From an uncultured Prevotella sp. (GTDB taxonomy: Bacteria; Bacteroidota; Bacteroidia; Bacteroidales; Bacteroidaceae): a stretch of 64,000 nucleotides of DNA. The translations under genes and the position numbers were made by a program. Positions 18,047 through 26,941 of the stretch are shown here, one piece after another. The notes beneath the pieces are model-generated. The model had not been told where the DNA came from. It saw only the letters and a program-made list of their open reading frames with translations, and made no database searches. The DNA lies in contig CAMJGE010000001.1 of NCBI GenBank assembly GCA_946405145.1, positions 248,001 to 312,000 on the forward strand, written 5' to 3'. Within the stretch, counting starts at the first letter, position 1. Each line of letters begins with the position of its first letter.

Positions 18047-18424
18047 TTAATCAATCAGTTTGATATTATATCTTTCGTTGGAGTTATACTCACGATCCTT
18101 ATCTTTACCGAAGTACTCCAACAGATAATTCTTATTCTCCAACTTGGTGACCTTAATCAGCACCTCTCTGTAAGTCTCACGACCATCTTTCAGATAAGCC
18201 TCAAAAGCATTAAAGGTGGTGGTACTCTTGTTTTCGCAATTCTTCACGAGTTTGAACGCAGAGACGTTACGCTGGCTTTGAGCGATGTCAATATACAAGC
18301 TATCACCTGAGAAGATGAACAGCAGCTCACCACTCTGGGACAAGTATTTACCATCCAATTCCCCTGCATGGGCCTCATAGCAGCAACAGAGCATCATGAA
18401 CAAAAACAATAACTTTCTCATCAT
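18047..18424 (-). CDS. Small exported protein of unknown function
   Basis: 125 residues with a clear signal peptide (MMRKLLFLFMMLCCCYEAHA, cleavage after AHA). The mature part is predicted beta-rich (GKYLSQSGELLFIFSGDSLYIDI), lipocalin-like in general character, but no family is recognised. It heads the housekeeping run and has its own -7 element 28 bases upstream; whether the whole run is read from that promoter is inference. Confidence 0.75.
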   Translation of the reverse strand: MMRKLLFLFMMLCCCYEAHAGELDGKYLSQSGELLFIFSGDSLYIDIAQSQRNVSAFKLVKNCENKSTTTFNAFEAYLKDGRETYREVLIKVTKLENKNYLLEYFGKDKDREYNSNERYNIKLID

Positions 18425-18451
18425 TTTCTTATCATTTCACTTTTCTGCCTG

Positions 18452-18459
18452 CAAAGATA
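18452..18459 (-). promoter_or_regulatory. -7 element for the 18.4-10.1 kb minus-strand run
   Basis: Minus strand TATCTTTG (18459-18452) matches TAnnTTTG. It is the only convincing promoter found for this nine-gene run. Confidence 0.5.
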
Positions 18460-18519
18460 CAAAAAATAATCCATCCACAAGCCAAGAAAGCCAGAAAAGT
18501 TTTAAATAGAAATCTTTCT

Positions 18520-18555
18520 TAGATTTAAATCTAGCAATTGCTACATTTAAATGTA
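18520..18555. promoter_or_regulatory. Three stacked palindromes, 11 bp apart (putative operators)
   Basis: Perfect palindromes of 14 bp (18520-18533), 12 bp (18532-18543) and 14 bp (18542-18555) have centres at 18526.5, 18537.5 and 18548.5, one DNA turn apart. The outer two share TAnATTTAAATnTA. They lie about 40-75 bp upstream of the -33 element of the ROK kinase gene and within the divergent region, which suggests a phased protein-binding site. Confidence 0.6.
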
Positions 18556-18595
18556 ACAAGTTCCAGAATTAAATCCCACAAAAAATGTGAAAATG

Positions 18596-18626
18596 TTGCG
18601 GGTTTGGGAAATTATTAGTAACTTTG
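18596..18626 (+). promoter_or_regulatory. Promoter of the ROK kinase gene
   Basis: TTG at 18596-18598, 20-bp spacer, TAACTTTG at 18619-18626. The 5' UTR is about 55 bases. Confidence 0.6.
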
Positions 18627-18686
18627 CACGGGAAAATTAAATCAATCGAAATTCTAGTTATCAAATAATAAATCCAAAAATTAATT

Positions 18687-19676
18687 ATGAACGAGCAAAA
18701 CACAGCTATGAAGCCATATGTCATCGGCTTAGATTTAGGAGGAACAAATTCTGTATTCGGCATTGTAGATGCCCGTGGAGAAATCAAGGCTACAACAGCC
18801 ATCAAGACCGGTGGCTATGAGAAGGTGGAAGACTATGTAGATGCCTGCGTAGAGGCATTGCAGGTCATCATTGATCAGGTTGGAGGTATTGAGAAAATCA
18901 AGGCTATGGGTATTGGTGCTCCTAATGGCAACTATTACAAAGGTACAATTGAGTTTGCCCCCAACCTGCCTTGGGCAAAAAACGGTGTGGTACCCTTGGC
19001 TCAGCTGTTCAGTGAGCGTCTGAACAACATTCCTGTAGCCCTGACAAACGATGCCAATGCCGCCGCTATCGGTGAGATGGTCTATGGCGTAGCACGTGGT
19101 ATGAAGAATTTCATCGTCATCACACTCGGTACTGGTGTGGGTTCTGGTATTGTGGTAAACGGCCAGCTACTCTACGGACATGATGGTTTTGCAGGTGAGT
19201 TGGGTCACGTAACGATGGTACGCGGCGAGGAAGGTCGCCTTTGCGGTTGTGGACGTACCGGTTGTCTGGAGTGCTACTGCTCAGCAACAGGTGTAGCACG
19301 TACAGCTCGTGAGATGCTAACAAAAACAGATCGTCCTAGTCTGCTGCGTGAGTTGGATCCAGAGAAGATCACCTCACTTGACGTATCAATAGCCGCAGGC
19401 AAGGGTGACGAACTGGCAAAGGATATCTATGAGTTCACAGGCAAGATGTTGGGAGAGGCTTGTGCCGACTTCGCAGCCTTCTCTTCACCAGAAGCATTCA
19501 TTTTCTTCGGTGGTATGGTGAAGGCAGGTGAGCTGATTATGAAGCCCATCCGTGAGGCTTACAACAACCACGTGATGAAGATCTTCAAGGATAAGGCACA
19601 GTTCCTGGTGAGCGGCCTTGACGGTGCTTCTGCAGCTGTTCTGGGTGCTTCAGCTATCGGTTGGGAAATTCAATAG
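18687..19676 (+). CDS. ROK-family glucokinase-like sugar kinase
   Basis: 329 residues. It probably phosphorylates glucose or a related hexose with ATP. The phosphate motif VIGLDLGGTNSVFGIVD, the ITLGTGVGSGIV block, the catalytic-Asp region (LTNDANAAAIGE) and the zinc-binding GCGRTGCLEC are intact. No N-terminal DNA-binding domain, so it is a kinase, not a repressor. An internal Met seven codons in (MKPYV...) is an alternative start. Monocistronic, with a bidirectional hairpin right after its stop. The three palindromes upstream suggest specific control. Confidence 0.92.
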   Translation: MNEQNTAMKPYVIGLDLGGTNSVFGIVDARGEIKATTAIKTGGYEKVEDYVDACVEALQVIIDQVGGIEKIKAMGIGAPNGNYYKGTIEFAPNLPWAKNGVVPLAQLFSERLNNIPVALTNDANAAAIGEMVYGVARGMKNFIVITLGTGVGSGIVVNGQLLYGHDGFAGELGHVTMVRGEEGRLCGCGRTGCLECYCSATGVARTAREMLTKTDRPSLLRELDPEKITSLDVSIAAGKGDELAKDIYEFTGKMLGEACADFAAFSSPEAFIFFGGMVKAGELIMKPIREAYNNHVMKIFKDKAQFLVSGLDGASAAVLGASAIGWEIQ

Positions 19677-19690
19677 ACAAACTCACATAG

Positions 19691-20104
19691 CTATTCCAAG
19701 CCGTCGATCGGAAGATTGGCGGCTTTTCTATATGCCATTCCCGTTACAACACAACAGAGTTCTCCATGCTGATTAGTGATGCGCACATCAACATACGGAA
19801 TCTTATGATGATTAAACACTTCTACAGCCTCGGCAATGAGCGTATCCCCACTCTTTGCACTATGAAGAAACACAATATTGTTCTCGATGCCAAAAGTTAA
19901 TGTCCCCCGGCTATTCATGACAGCAGCAAGGGCGATATCAGCCAACGTGAAATAAGCACCACCTTGACAGACACCACCTGCATTGAGGTGTTCTGGTGTT
20001 ACAACTAATTCTGCACGTGCATACCCTTCACGTACCTCTTTTAATACACAACCATTATTGGCAGCAAAACGATCGTTTTGTGATAAAAAGTCTTTTAAAG
20101 TCAT
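19691..20104 (-). CDS. PaaI-like hotdog thioesterase
   Basis: 137 residues, a single hotdog fold. The central helix stretch NAGGVCQGGAYFTLADIALAAVMNS is the PaaI-type acyl-CoA thioesterase signature (the Asp that activates water is in TLADIA). Likely hydrolyses a small aryl- or acyl-CoA; the physiological substrate is unknown. It has its own -7 element at 20127-20134. Confidence 0.85.
   Translation of the reverse strand: MTLKDFLSQNDRFAANNGCVLKEVREGYARAELVVTPEHLNAGGVCQGGAYFTLADIALAAVMNSRGTLTFGIENNIVFLHSAKSGDTLIAEAVEVFNHHKIPYVDVRITNQHGELCCVVTGMAYRKAANLPIDGLE
19700..19727. terminator. Bidirectional terminator between ROK kinase and thioesterase
   Basis: 10-base arms (19700-19709 / 19714-19723) with two G-T pairs and a GGAA loop, followed by TTTT on the plus strand. 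It overlaps the last codons of the thioesterase gene. Confidence 0.65.
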
Positions 20105-20126
20105 TGCTTTTACGATAAATCGTCGG

Positions 20127-20134
20127 CAAAATTA
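20127..20134 (-). promoter_or_regulatory. -7 element for the thioesterase gene
   Basis: Minus strand TAATTTTG (20134-20127). Confidence 0.45.
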
Positions 20135-20174
20135 CACTTTTTCTTTCTTTTTATCAAAAAAAGATGCTGAAAAA

Positions 20175-20205
20175 TTTGGTAAGAAGAAAAATATGCTTAA
20201 CTTTG
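20175..20205 (+). promoter_or_regulatory. trp operon promoter
   Basis: TTTG (20175-20178), 19-bp spacer, TAACTTTG (20198-20205). Transcription is expected to start near 20212, just before the leader peptide. Confidence 0.7.
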
Positions 20206-20230
20206 CACCCAGAAACATAAAAAAGACTTT

Positions 20231-20284
20231 ATGAACAATTGTATGTATAACATTTGGTGGTGGCGCAACTCGAGATTAAAATAG
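20231..20284 (+). CDS. trpL: trp leader peptide (17 aa, three consecutive Trp)
   Basis: ATG at 20231 to TAG at 20282-20284 encodes MNNCMYNIWWWRNSRLK. Three tandem Trp codons (20255-20263) in a short frame between promoter and trpB mark a ribosome-mediated attenuator. Bases 20284-20290, starting with the last base of the stop codon, are perfectly complementary to 20342-20348 in the left arm of the terminator. A ribosome stalled at the Trp codons would leave that segment free to form an antiterminator, while one reaching the stop would cover it. Confidence 0.85.
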   Translation: MNNCMYNIWWWRNSRLK

Positions 20285-20335
20285 TCGCGAGATATATAGC
20301 CATATATGTTATCATTCAAACAGAAGATAAAAGGA

Positions 20336-20367
20336 GGCTCGTCGCGACAGCGGCGAGTCTTTTTCTT
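20336..20367 (+). terminator. trp attenuator terminator
   Basis: 10-base arms (20336-20345 / 20350-20359) with a GACA loop and two wobble pairs, followed by a T-rich tract (20360-20368). It lies between the leader peptide and trpB, and its left arm is shared with the alternative pairing to 20284-20290. Confidence 0.8.
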
Positions 20368-20396
20368 TAAGCAATCACAAAAACATCCATATAACA

Positions 20397-21605
20397 ATGA
20401 AAGAAAACTATTTTGTAGATGAAAGAGGTTTTTACGGAGAGTTCGGAGGCGCTTACGTGCCTGAAATCCTCTACAAGTGTGTCCACGACCTGCAGGAAGC
20501 CTATCTGCCTATCATAGAAAGTGCAGAGTTCAAGGCCGAATACCATGCCTTGTTAAAGGACTATGTGGGTCGTCCATCACCATTATATTATGCCAAGCGC
20601 ATGAGTGAGCACTATGGTTGTCAACTCTACCTGAAGCGTGAGGACCTTAACCACACTGGTGCACACAAAATCAACAATACCATCGGACAGATTCTTCTGG
20701 CCAAGCAGATGGGTAAGACCCGCATTATCGCCGAGACTGGCGCGGGCCAGCATGGTGTAGCCACCGCAACAGTCTGTGCGCTGATGAACATGAAGTGCGA
20801 GGTATTTATGGGGGCTACCGATGTGGAGCGCCAGCACACGAACGTGGAACGTATGAAAATGCTGGGTGCTGAGGTTCATCCGGTAAGGACAGGCAACATG
20901 ACCTTGAGCGATGCCTGTTCAGAGGCAATCCGCGATTGGTGTTGTCATCCAGCAGATACATTCTATATCGTAGGCTCGACAATGGGTCCGCACCCCTACC
21001 CTGACCTGGTAGCCCGTATGCAGAGCGTTATCTCTGAAGAAATCAAATGGCAGTTGGAAGAGAAGATCGGGCGTGACCATCCCGACTACCTCATTGCCTG
21101 TATCGGAGGTGGATCAAATGCAGCCGGTACCATCTACCACTACGTGAACGACGAACGCGTCAATATCGTTTTGGCAGAGGCTGGCGGACACGGGTGGGAA
21201 ACCAACCACACTGCTGCCACGATCCATAAAGGTACTACAGGTATTCTTCATGGCGCAAAGATGCTGGTGATGCAGAACGAGGACGGACAGATAGAGGAGG
21301 CTTTCACCATCTCTGCCGGACTGGACTATCCTGGAGTTGGTCCCATGCACTGCAATATGGCCAAGAAAGGTCGCACCAAGGTTTTGAGTATCAACGATGA
21401 CGAGGCTATCTACGGAGGTTACGAACTGACCCGCATGGAGGGTATCATCCCTGCCATCGAGTCGGCACATGCCATCGCAGCCCTGAAGAAACTGACTTTT
21501 AAGCCTACCGACGTGGTAGTGCTGACCGTTAGTGGACGCGGTGACAAGGATGTGGAGACATACCTCAAGAACAAGGCGATGGCCAAAGAGTATGGAATGT
21601 TTTAA
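20397..21605 (+). CDS. trpB: Tryptophan synthase beta subunit
   Basis: 402 residues. PLP enzyme joining indole and serine to tryptophan. The PLP lysine is Lys91 in LNHTGAHKINN; the glycine-rich phosphate loop CIGGGSNAAG and the catalytic Glu region AETGAGQHG are present. This is the standard TrpB1 type with TrpA in the same operon. First structural gene, 30 bases after the attenuator; placement of trpB first is the Bacteroidales order. Confidence 0.97.
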   Translation: MKENYFVDERGFYGEFGGAYVPEILYKCVHDLQEAYLPIIESAEFKAEYHALLKDYVGRPSPLYYAKRMSEHYGCQLYLKREDLNHTGAHKINNTIGQILLAKQMGKTRIIAETGAGQHGVATATVCALMNMKCEVFMGATDVERQHTNVERMKMLGAEVHPVRTGNMTLSDACSEAIRDWCCHPADTFYIVGSTMGPHPYPDLVARMQSVISEEIKWQLEEKIGRDHPDYLIACIGGGSNAAGTIYHYVNDERVNIVLAEAGGHGWETNHTAATIHKGTTGILHGAKMLVMQNEDGQIEEAFTISAGLDYPGVGPMHCNMAKKGRTKVLSINDDEAIYGGYELTRMEGIIPAIESAHAIAALKKLTFKPTDVVVLTVSGRGDKDVETYLKNKAMAKEYGMF

Positions 21606-21621
21606 TTAAGGATTTAGCGAT

Positions 21622-23013
21622 ATGACGACATACAAATATCAAACCAGCAGCCGGACGATTCTGGCAGACCTTTACACACCTGTCGGCGTCTATATGCGTC
21701 TGAGAGACCTCTACCCGCAGAGTGCCCTGATGGAGAGTTCGGACTATCACGAGAAAGACAACTCACGTTCTTTTATCGGTATCAATCCCGTAGCCTCTGT
21801 TGCCATCGGTCACGGAGAGGCCACTATCAGCTACCCCGACGGAAGTCAGGAGCATCACCCTGTGAGCAAGGACTATGGTTGCGATCAAGCTATTCACGCA
21901 CTAATAGACCGCATCGAGGTAAGTGGAGATCAGGCTAAATTCTGTGGACTCTATGGTTATACCTCTTTTAACGCTGTGCGCTATTTCGAGGATATTGCCG
22001 TAAAGGATGAGACACAGACAAAGAACGATGCACCCGATATGCTCTATATCCTCTACAGGGAGGTTATCGTTTTCGACCACTTCAATAACCTGCTGACGCT
22101 GGTGACGCTTGGTGAACCAGAGGAACTGGACAAGCTCTATAAGGCCATGAACCGCACCAACGTGCAAGCCTACGACTTCCATCCCATCGGTGATACCTCA
22201 AGTACGCTGACAGATGATGAGCACAGGGCGAATATCCGTAAGGGCATCCAGCACTGTCTGCGAGGTGATGTCTTCCAGATTGTTCTCTCACGCCGATTCA
22301 TCCAGCGTTACGAGGGCGATGACTTCAAGCTCTACCGTGCCTTGCGCAGCATCAACCCCTCACCCTACCTCTTCTATTTCGACTTCGGCGGATTCCGTAT
22401 CTTCGGTTCGTCGCCAGAAACCCACTGTCGCATTCAGGATCGTAAAGCCTATATCGACCCGATTGCCGGCACGACTAAGAGGACGGGGGATGCTGAGGCT
22501 GATCGTCAGGGAGCAGAATACCTGAGAAACGATCCCAAGGAGAATGCCGAGCACGTGATGCTGGTGGATCTGGCCCGTAACGACCTTTCACGTAACTGTC
22601 ACGGTGTGAAGGTTGATTTCTATAAGGACCTGCAATACTATTCGCACGTGATCCACCTCGTGAGTCGCGTCAGCGGAGAACTCGATGACGGAGCAGATCC
22701 CATCAAGGCATTTATCGACACCTTCCCTGCCGGTACACTGAGTGGTGCACCTAAGGTAAGAGCCATGCAGCTCATTTCTGAGTATGAGCCGCATAACAGA
22801 GGGGCTTATGGCGGCTGTATCGGCTATATCGGCCTCGACGGTTCACTGAACCAGGCCATCACCATCCGCACGTTTGTAGCCAGAAATGGCGAATTGTGGT
22901 TCCAGGCTGGTGGCGGTATCGTAGCCAAGAGCGATGTAGAATACGAGTTACAGGAGGTAAACAACAAGCTCGGTGCCCTGCGCAGAGCTATCCTCATGGC
23001 AGAAGATATGTAA
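21622..23013 (+). CDS. trpE: Anthranilate synthase component I
   Basis: 463 residues. Chorismate-binding subunit converting chorismate and ammonia to anthranilate. The N-terminal tryptophan feedback site (ALMESSDYHE, about residues 36-45) and the C-terminal chorismate domain (VFQIVLSRRF, PIAGTTKRTG, HVMLVDLARND, GTLSGAPKVRAM, YGGCIGYIG) are complete. It pairs with TrpG, whose gene follows after 32 bases. Confidence 0.96.
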   Translation: MTTYKYQTSSRTILADLYTPVGVYMRLRDLYPQSALMESSDYHEKDNSRSFIGINPVASVAIGHGEATISYPDGSQEHHPVSKDYGCDQAIHALIDRIEVSGDQAKFCGLYGYTSFNAVRYFEDIAVKDETQTKNDAPDMLYILYREVIVFDHFNNLLTLVTLGEPEELDKLYKAMNRTNVQAYDFHPIGDTSSTLTDDEHRANIRKGIQHCLRGDVFQIVLSRRFIQRYEGDDFKLYRALRSINPSPYLFYFDFGGFRIFGSSPETHCRIQDRKAYIDPIAGTTKRTGDAEADRQGAEYLRNDPKENAEHVMLVDLARNDLSRNCHGVKVDFYKDLQYYSHVIHLVSRVSGELDDGADPIKAFIDTFPAGTLSGAPKVRAMQLISEYEPHNRGAYGGCIGYIGLDGSLNQAITIRTFVARNGELWFQAGGGIVAKSDVEYELQEVNNKLGALRRAILMAEDM

Positions 23014-23045
23014 GTTCATGCTAAACAGACAAAATAAAAAGTACG

Positions 23046-23609
23046 ATGAAAATTGTAATAATCGACAACTACGACTCGTTTACTTATAATCTGAGTCATT
23101 TGGTGAAGGAACTGGGAGCAGAAGTGACTGTGCTGCGTAACGACCAGTTTGAGCTCTCTGATTTAGAGCCTTATTCGAAGATCATCCTCTCACCAGGTCC
23201 TGGCATTCCCTCTGAGGCAGGATTGCTCTGCGATGTCATCCGCACTTACGCAGACCGTAAGCCGATCCTCGGTGTCTGTCTCGGCCATCAGGCCATCGGC
23301 GAGGTGTTCGGCGGTAAGTTGGAGAACCTCAGTGATGTATTCCATGGTGTAGCCACAGAAGGTACACAATTCGGAAACGATGCCCTTTTCAGCGGTCTTC
23401 CTAATCGTATCACGATGGGGCGTTACCACTCCTGGGTGGTTTCGAAGGAAGGATTCCCTGAGTGCCTGGAGATTACAGCAGAGAGTGATGAAGGCCAGAT
23501 CATGGCCCTCCGCCACAAGACCTTAAACGTCAGAGGCATTCAGTTCCATCCTGAGAGTGTGCTGACAGCCGACGGTAGGAAGATGCTACAAAACTGGCTG
23601 TTTCTCTAA
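23046..23609 (+). CDS. trpG: Anthranilate synthase component II (glutamine amidotransferase)
   Basis: 187 residues, a class I glutamine amidotransferase supplying ammonia to TrpE. Nucleophile Cys78 is in GVCLGHQAIGE, the His/Glu dyad in IQFHPESVLT, and the N-terminal IIDNYDSFTYNL is typical. It is a free-standing subunit, not fused to TrpD. In many bacteria such a subunit also serves 4-amino-4-deoxychorismate synthase; no pab genes are present here. Confidence 0.96.
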   Translation: MKIVIIDNYDSFTYNLSHLVKELGAEVTVLRNDQFELSDLEPYSKIILSPGPGIPSEAGLLCDVIRTYADRKPILGVCLGHQAIGEVFGGKLENLSDVFHGVATEGTQFGNDALFSGLPNRITMGRYHSWVVSKEGFPECLEITAESDEGQIMALRHKTLNVRGIQFHPESVLTADGRKMLQNWLFL

Positions 23610-23639
23610 CTTCATTAACTTCTAAAACTTCTAAAAGAT

Positions 23640-24650
23640 ATGGCACAGACAATGAAAGATATCCTCAACAGGATGTTGAACCACGAAGAACTATCCCGTG
23701 AGGAGATGAAACAGATCCTGATTGGCATCACCCATTCAGAATATCCAACGGAGCAGATAACCGCGCTTCTGACAGCTTTACAGATGCGAGGCGTGACAGT
23801 AGAAGAACTGCTCGGTTTCCGCGATGGTATCCTTGAGACAGGTGTACCCGCCCTGTTAAAGGCAGACCGTTATATTGACGTAGTAGGTACTGGCGGTGAC
23901 AGAAAGAACACCTTCAACATTTCTACGACCTCCTGTTTTGTGATTGCTGGCGCAGGTTACAAGGTTGCCAAGCACGGCAACTATGCCGCTACTTCCGTAA
24001 GTGGTGCCTCAAACGTCATCCAGCATCACGGCATCAAGTTCACTGACGATCTTGACCGTCTGAACCGTTCCCTCGACGAGGCAGGTATCGTTTATCTGCA
24101 TGCCCAGCTTTTCGCCAAAGCCATGAAATTCGTGGGTCCGATCAGAAAAGCCCTTCAGTTCCCTACCATCTTCAATCTTCTGGGACCACTGGTGAATCCC
24201 AGTCAACCCAAATGCCAGTTGCTTGGTGTAGCCAACCTCGATCAGATGCGCCTATATAATAATGTGTATCAGAAAATTGGCATCGACTATGGTATTGTGA
24301 ACTCTATCGACGGTTATGATGAGATCTCGCTGACAGGCCCCTTCAAGGTCACCACCAATCAATATGAGCGTATCTTCACCCCAGCCGAATTGGGCTTCGA
24401 CATTGCCAAGCCCGAGGAGTTGGTGGGAGGTGCCACCGAAGAGGAGGCAGCCCAAATCTTCGACAGTGTACTGGAGAATCGTGCTCTGCCTGCTCAGAAA
24501 AACATCGTCTTGGCTAACGCCGCATTCGGTATCCAGGTGCTTGAGAAAGGTCAGAAGAGCATAGAAGAGTGCATCGACATCGCCAGAGAGAGTATCGACA
24601 GCGGCAAAGCCCTCGCCACATTTAAGAAATTTGTAGAACTAAACAGTTAA
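23640..24650 (+). CDS. trpD: Anthranilate phosphoribosyltransferase
   Basis: 336 residues. It attaches phosphoribose from PRPP to anthranilate. The PRPP-binding GTGGDRKNTFNISTTS and KHGNYAATSVSGASN loops, and NLLGPLVNP, are complete. It follows trpG by 30 bases and is followed by trpC after four. Confidence 0.96.
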   Translation: MAQTMKDILNRMLNHEELSREEMKQILIGITHSEYPTEQITALLTALQMRGVTVEELLGFRDGILETGVPALLKADRYIDVVGTGGDRKNTFNISTTSCFVIAGAGYKVAKHGNYAATSVSGASNVIQHHGIKFTDDLDRLNRSLDEAGIVYLHAQLFAKAMKFVGPIRKALQFPTIFNLLGPLVNPSQPKCQLLGVANLDQMRLYNNVYQKIGIDYGIVNSIDGYDEISLTGPFKVTTNQYERIFTPAELGFDIAKPEELVGGATEEEAAQIFDSVLENRALPAQKNIVLANAAFGIQVLEKGQKSIEECIDIARESIDSGKALATFKKFVELNS

Positions 24651-24654
24651 GATT

Positions 24655-25446
24655 ATGAGAGATATTTTAGATGAGATTGTAGCTTATAAGCTAAAGGAAG
24701 TTGAAAAGTACAAGAAAGAACTTTCACAAGTGTTTCTGGAGAGTCGTGTAGAGATTATCCTCAAATCCGAAGTGGTATCTATGAGTCTGGCTATCGAGAG
24801 CTCCAACACAGGTATCATCGCAGAATTCAAGCGGAAGTCACCCTCAAAGGGCTGGATCGCCAAAGACGCATCACCCGAAAGTACGGCCTACAGCTATCAG
24901 ACCAATGGAGCCACCGCCCTGAGTATCCTGACAGATTCCGAATACTTCGGTGGCAGCAATACCCATATCCGGTTAGCCAGGCAGCAGAAGGTATATCTTC
25001 CCATCCTATACAAAAACTTCATCGTTGACGAGTACCAGATCTACCAGGCTAAGATCTGCGGTGCCTCTGCTGTCTTGCTCATTGCCGCCTGTCTCACCAA
25101 AGAGCAGTGCAGAGCCTTCATCCAGAAAGCACACGAATTAAATCTCGAAGTGCTGTTGGAGATGCATTCTGAGGAAGATACTGAATATGCGGAGTTGGAG
25201 CCGGATATGTGTGGTATCAACAACCGCAACCTTGGTACTTTCGAAACCGATGTCAACAACTCGTTCAATCTCATTGAACGCCTGCCGGCTGACGCTGTCA
25301 AGGTAAGTGAAAGCGGTATCAGCGATGTAGATACTATCCGTCGGCTGAAGGAGGTCGGCTATCACGGATTCCTCATCGGCGAGACCTTCATGAAAGAGCC
25401 GGATCCCGGTCTGGCACTTCAGCAGTTTATAGCTCAACTGTCATGA
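24655..25446 (+). CDS. trpC: Indole-3-glycerol phosphate synthase
   Basis: 263 residues, a TIM barrel. The substrate-binding IIAEFKRKSPSKGWI (catalytic Lys), the ILYKNFIVDEYQI segment, the GINNRNLGTFETD block and the C-terminal VSESGISD phosphate site are present. Monofunctional: trpF is a separate gene that starts four bases before its stop. Confidence 0.96.
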   Translation: MRDILDEIVAYKLKEVEKYKKELSQVFLESRVEIILKSEVVSMSLAIESSNTGIIAEFKRKSPSKGWIAKDASPESTAYSYQTNGATALSILTDSEYFGGSNTHIRLARQQKVYLPILYKNFIVDEYQIYQAKICGASAVLLIAACLTKEQCRAFIQKAHELNLEVLLEMHSEEDTEYAELEPDMCGINNRNLGTFETDVNNSFNLIERLPADAVKVSESGISDVDTIRRLKEVGYHGFLIGETFMKEPDPGLALQQFIAQLS

Positions 25447-26048
25447 TTATAAAGGTCTGTGGCATGCGTGACGCCAGCAATATCCAGGCACTGGAGCAGC
25501 TGGGCATCGACTGGATGGGTATGATCTTCTGGCCCAAGTCCAAGCGGTATGTATCCGAGATTCCGTCCTACCTACCCAGACAAGTCAAGCGTGTGGGGGT
25601 ATTCGTCGATGCTGACCTGGAAGAGATCCGACAGCACATCGAGGACTACCGACTCGACCTTATCCAACTGCACGGGCACGAACAGCCCGCATTGGCAGAA
25701 GCACTCAAGCCACTACCTGTGATCAAGGCCTTCAATATTGCCACTGCCGAAGATCTGAAACAGACAGAAGCATTTGAAGGCATGGCAGACTATTTCCTCT
25801 TTGATACCAAAGGAAAGGTGGTTGGCGGCAATGGGGAGAAGTTCGACTGGTCGGTCCTGGATGCCTACCGGGGTTCTACCCCTTTCCTGCTCAGCGGCGG
25901 CATTGGCCCTGATGATGCGGAAGCAGTCAGACATTTCCATCATCCCCGATGTATCGGCATCGACCTGAACTCACGCTTCGAACAGGCGCCTGGCCTCAAA
26001 GACATCACCAAACTTAGTAAATTCATCAAACTATTACATCATGAATAA
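25443..26048 (+). CDS. trpF: Phosphoribosylanthranilate isomerase
   Basis: 201 residues. Begins MIIKVCGMRDASNIQ with the catalytic Cys in KVCGMR; GMIFWPKSKRYV, the catalytic-Asp region in FLFDTKG and the LSGGIGPDD phosphate loop follow. ATGA overlap with trpC and an 8-base overlap with trpA indicate tight translational coupling. Confidence 0.95.
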   Translation: MIIKVCGMRDASNIQALEQLGIDWMGMIFWPKSKRYVSEIPSYLPRQVKRVGVFVDADLEEIRQHIEDYRLDLIQLHGHEQPALAEALKPLPVIKAFNIATAEDLKQTEAFEGMADYFLFDTKGKVVGGNGEKFDWSVLDAYRGSTPFLLSGGIGPDDAEAVRHFHHPRCIGIDLNSRFEQAPGLKDITKLSKFIKLLHHE

Positions 26049-26817
26049 AATCAATCAACTCTTCGCAAATTCTCAGGACCGCAAACTCCTGTCACTCTAT
26101 TTCTGTGCCGGCTGCCCTACGTTTGAGAGTACCACCGATATCATCATGGCAACCCAACGCCGAGGTATCGACATGGTAGAAGTAGGTATTCCCTTCAGCG
26201 ACCCGCTTGCCGACGGACCTGTCATCCAGAGTGCCGCCACCCAGGCTCTGCACAACGGCATGAGCCTGAAGAAACTCTTTGAACAGCTGAAGAGCATCAA
26301 GGATGATGTCAAGATGCCCCTGGTGCTCATGGGTTACCTGAATCCTATCCTGCACTACGGCATCGAGGCATTCTGCCAGAGTTGCGCGGAGAGTGGTGTC
26401 AGCGGTGCCATCATCCCCGACCTGCCTTTCAAGGACTATCTCGATACCGTGAAGCCCGTAGCCGATCGTTACGACCTCCGTATCATCATGCTCATCACGC
26501 CAGAGACCAGCGAGGAGCGCATCCGGTTCATCGACGAGCATACCGATGGCTTTATCTATATGGTATCATCTGCCGCCATCACTGGTGCCCAGAAATCCTT
26601 CGACGACGCCAAGCAGGCGTATTTCCGCCGTATCAACGCCATGCAACTGCGCAATCCTCGCATGATTGGCTTTGGCATCAGCAATCAGCAGACGCTCCAG
26701 GCAGCCCAACAGAATGCCGCAGGCGCCATCATAGGTTCTAAATTCGTAACCTTGCTCAATGAGAGTAAGGATGCCGACGAGGCACTCGACAAACTCTTCG
26801 ACGCCCTTTCGAAATAA
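26041..26817 (+). CDS. trpA: Tryptophan synthase alpha subunit
   Basis: 258 residues. It cleaves indole-3-glycerol phosphate and passes indole to TrpB. Catalytic Glu and Asp are in MVEVGIPFSDPLADGP; the phosphate loop is the GFGISNQQT region. Last gene of the operon, followed by a terminator. Confidence 0.96.
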   Translation: MNKINQLFANSQDRKLLSLYFCAGCPTFESTTDIIMATQRRGIDMVEVGIPFSDPLADGPVIQSAATQALHNGMSLKKLFEQLKSIKDDVKMPLVLMGYLNPILHYGIEAFCQSCAESGVSGAIIPDLPFKDYLDTVKPVADRYDLRIIMLITPETSEERIRFIDEHTDGFIYMVSSAAITGAQKSFDDAKQAYFRRINAMQLRNPRMIGFGISNQQTLQAAQQNAAGAIIGSKFVTLLNESKDADEALDKLFDALSK

Positions 26818-26848
26818 GGGAAATCAAAGGTTTTCTACCGACATTAAG

Positions 26849-26880
26849 GGTGGTATCGTTTATAAGATACCGCCTTTATT
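26849..26880 (+). terminator. trp operon terminator
   Basis: 9-base arms (26849-26857 / 26866-26874, one G-T pair) with an 8-base loop, then TTTATTTG. Confidence 0.75.
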
Positions 26881-26941
26881 TGTAATGGCTGTATTCGAAC
26901 CAGATAAGCCAGCATATATCCCATAAAAAATGTTAATCAAC

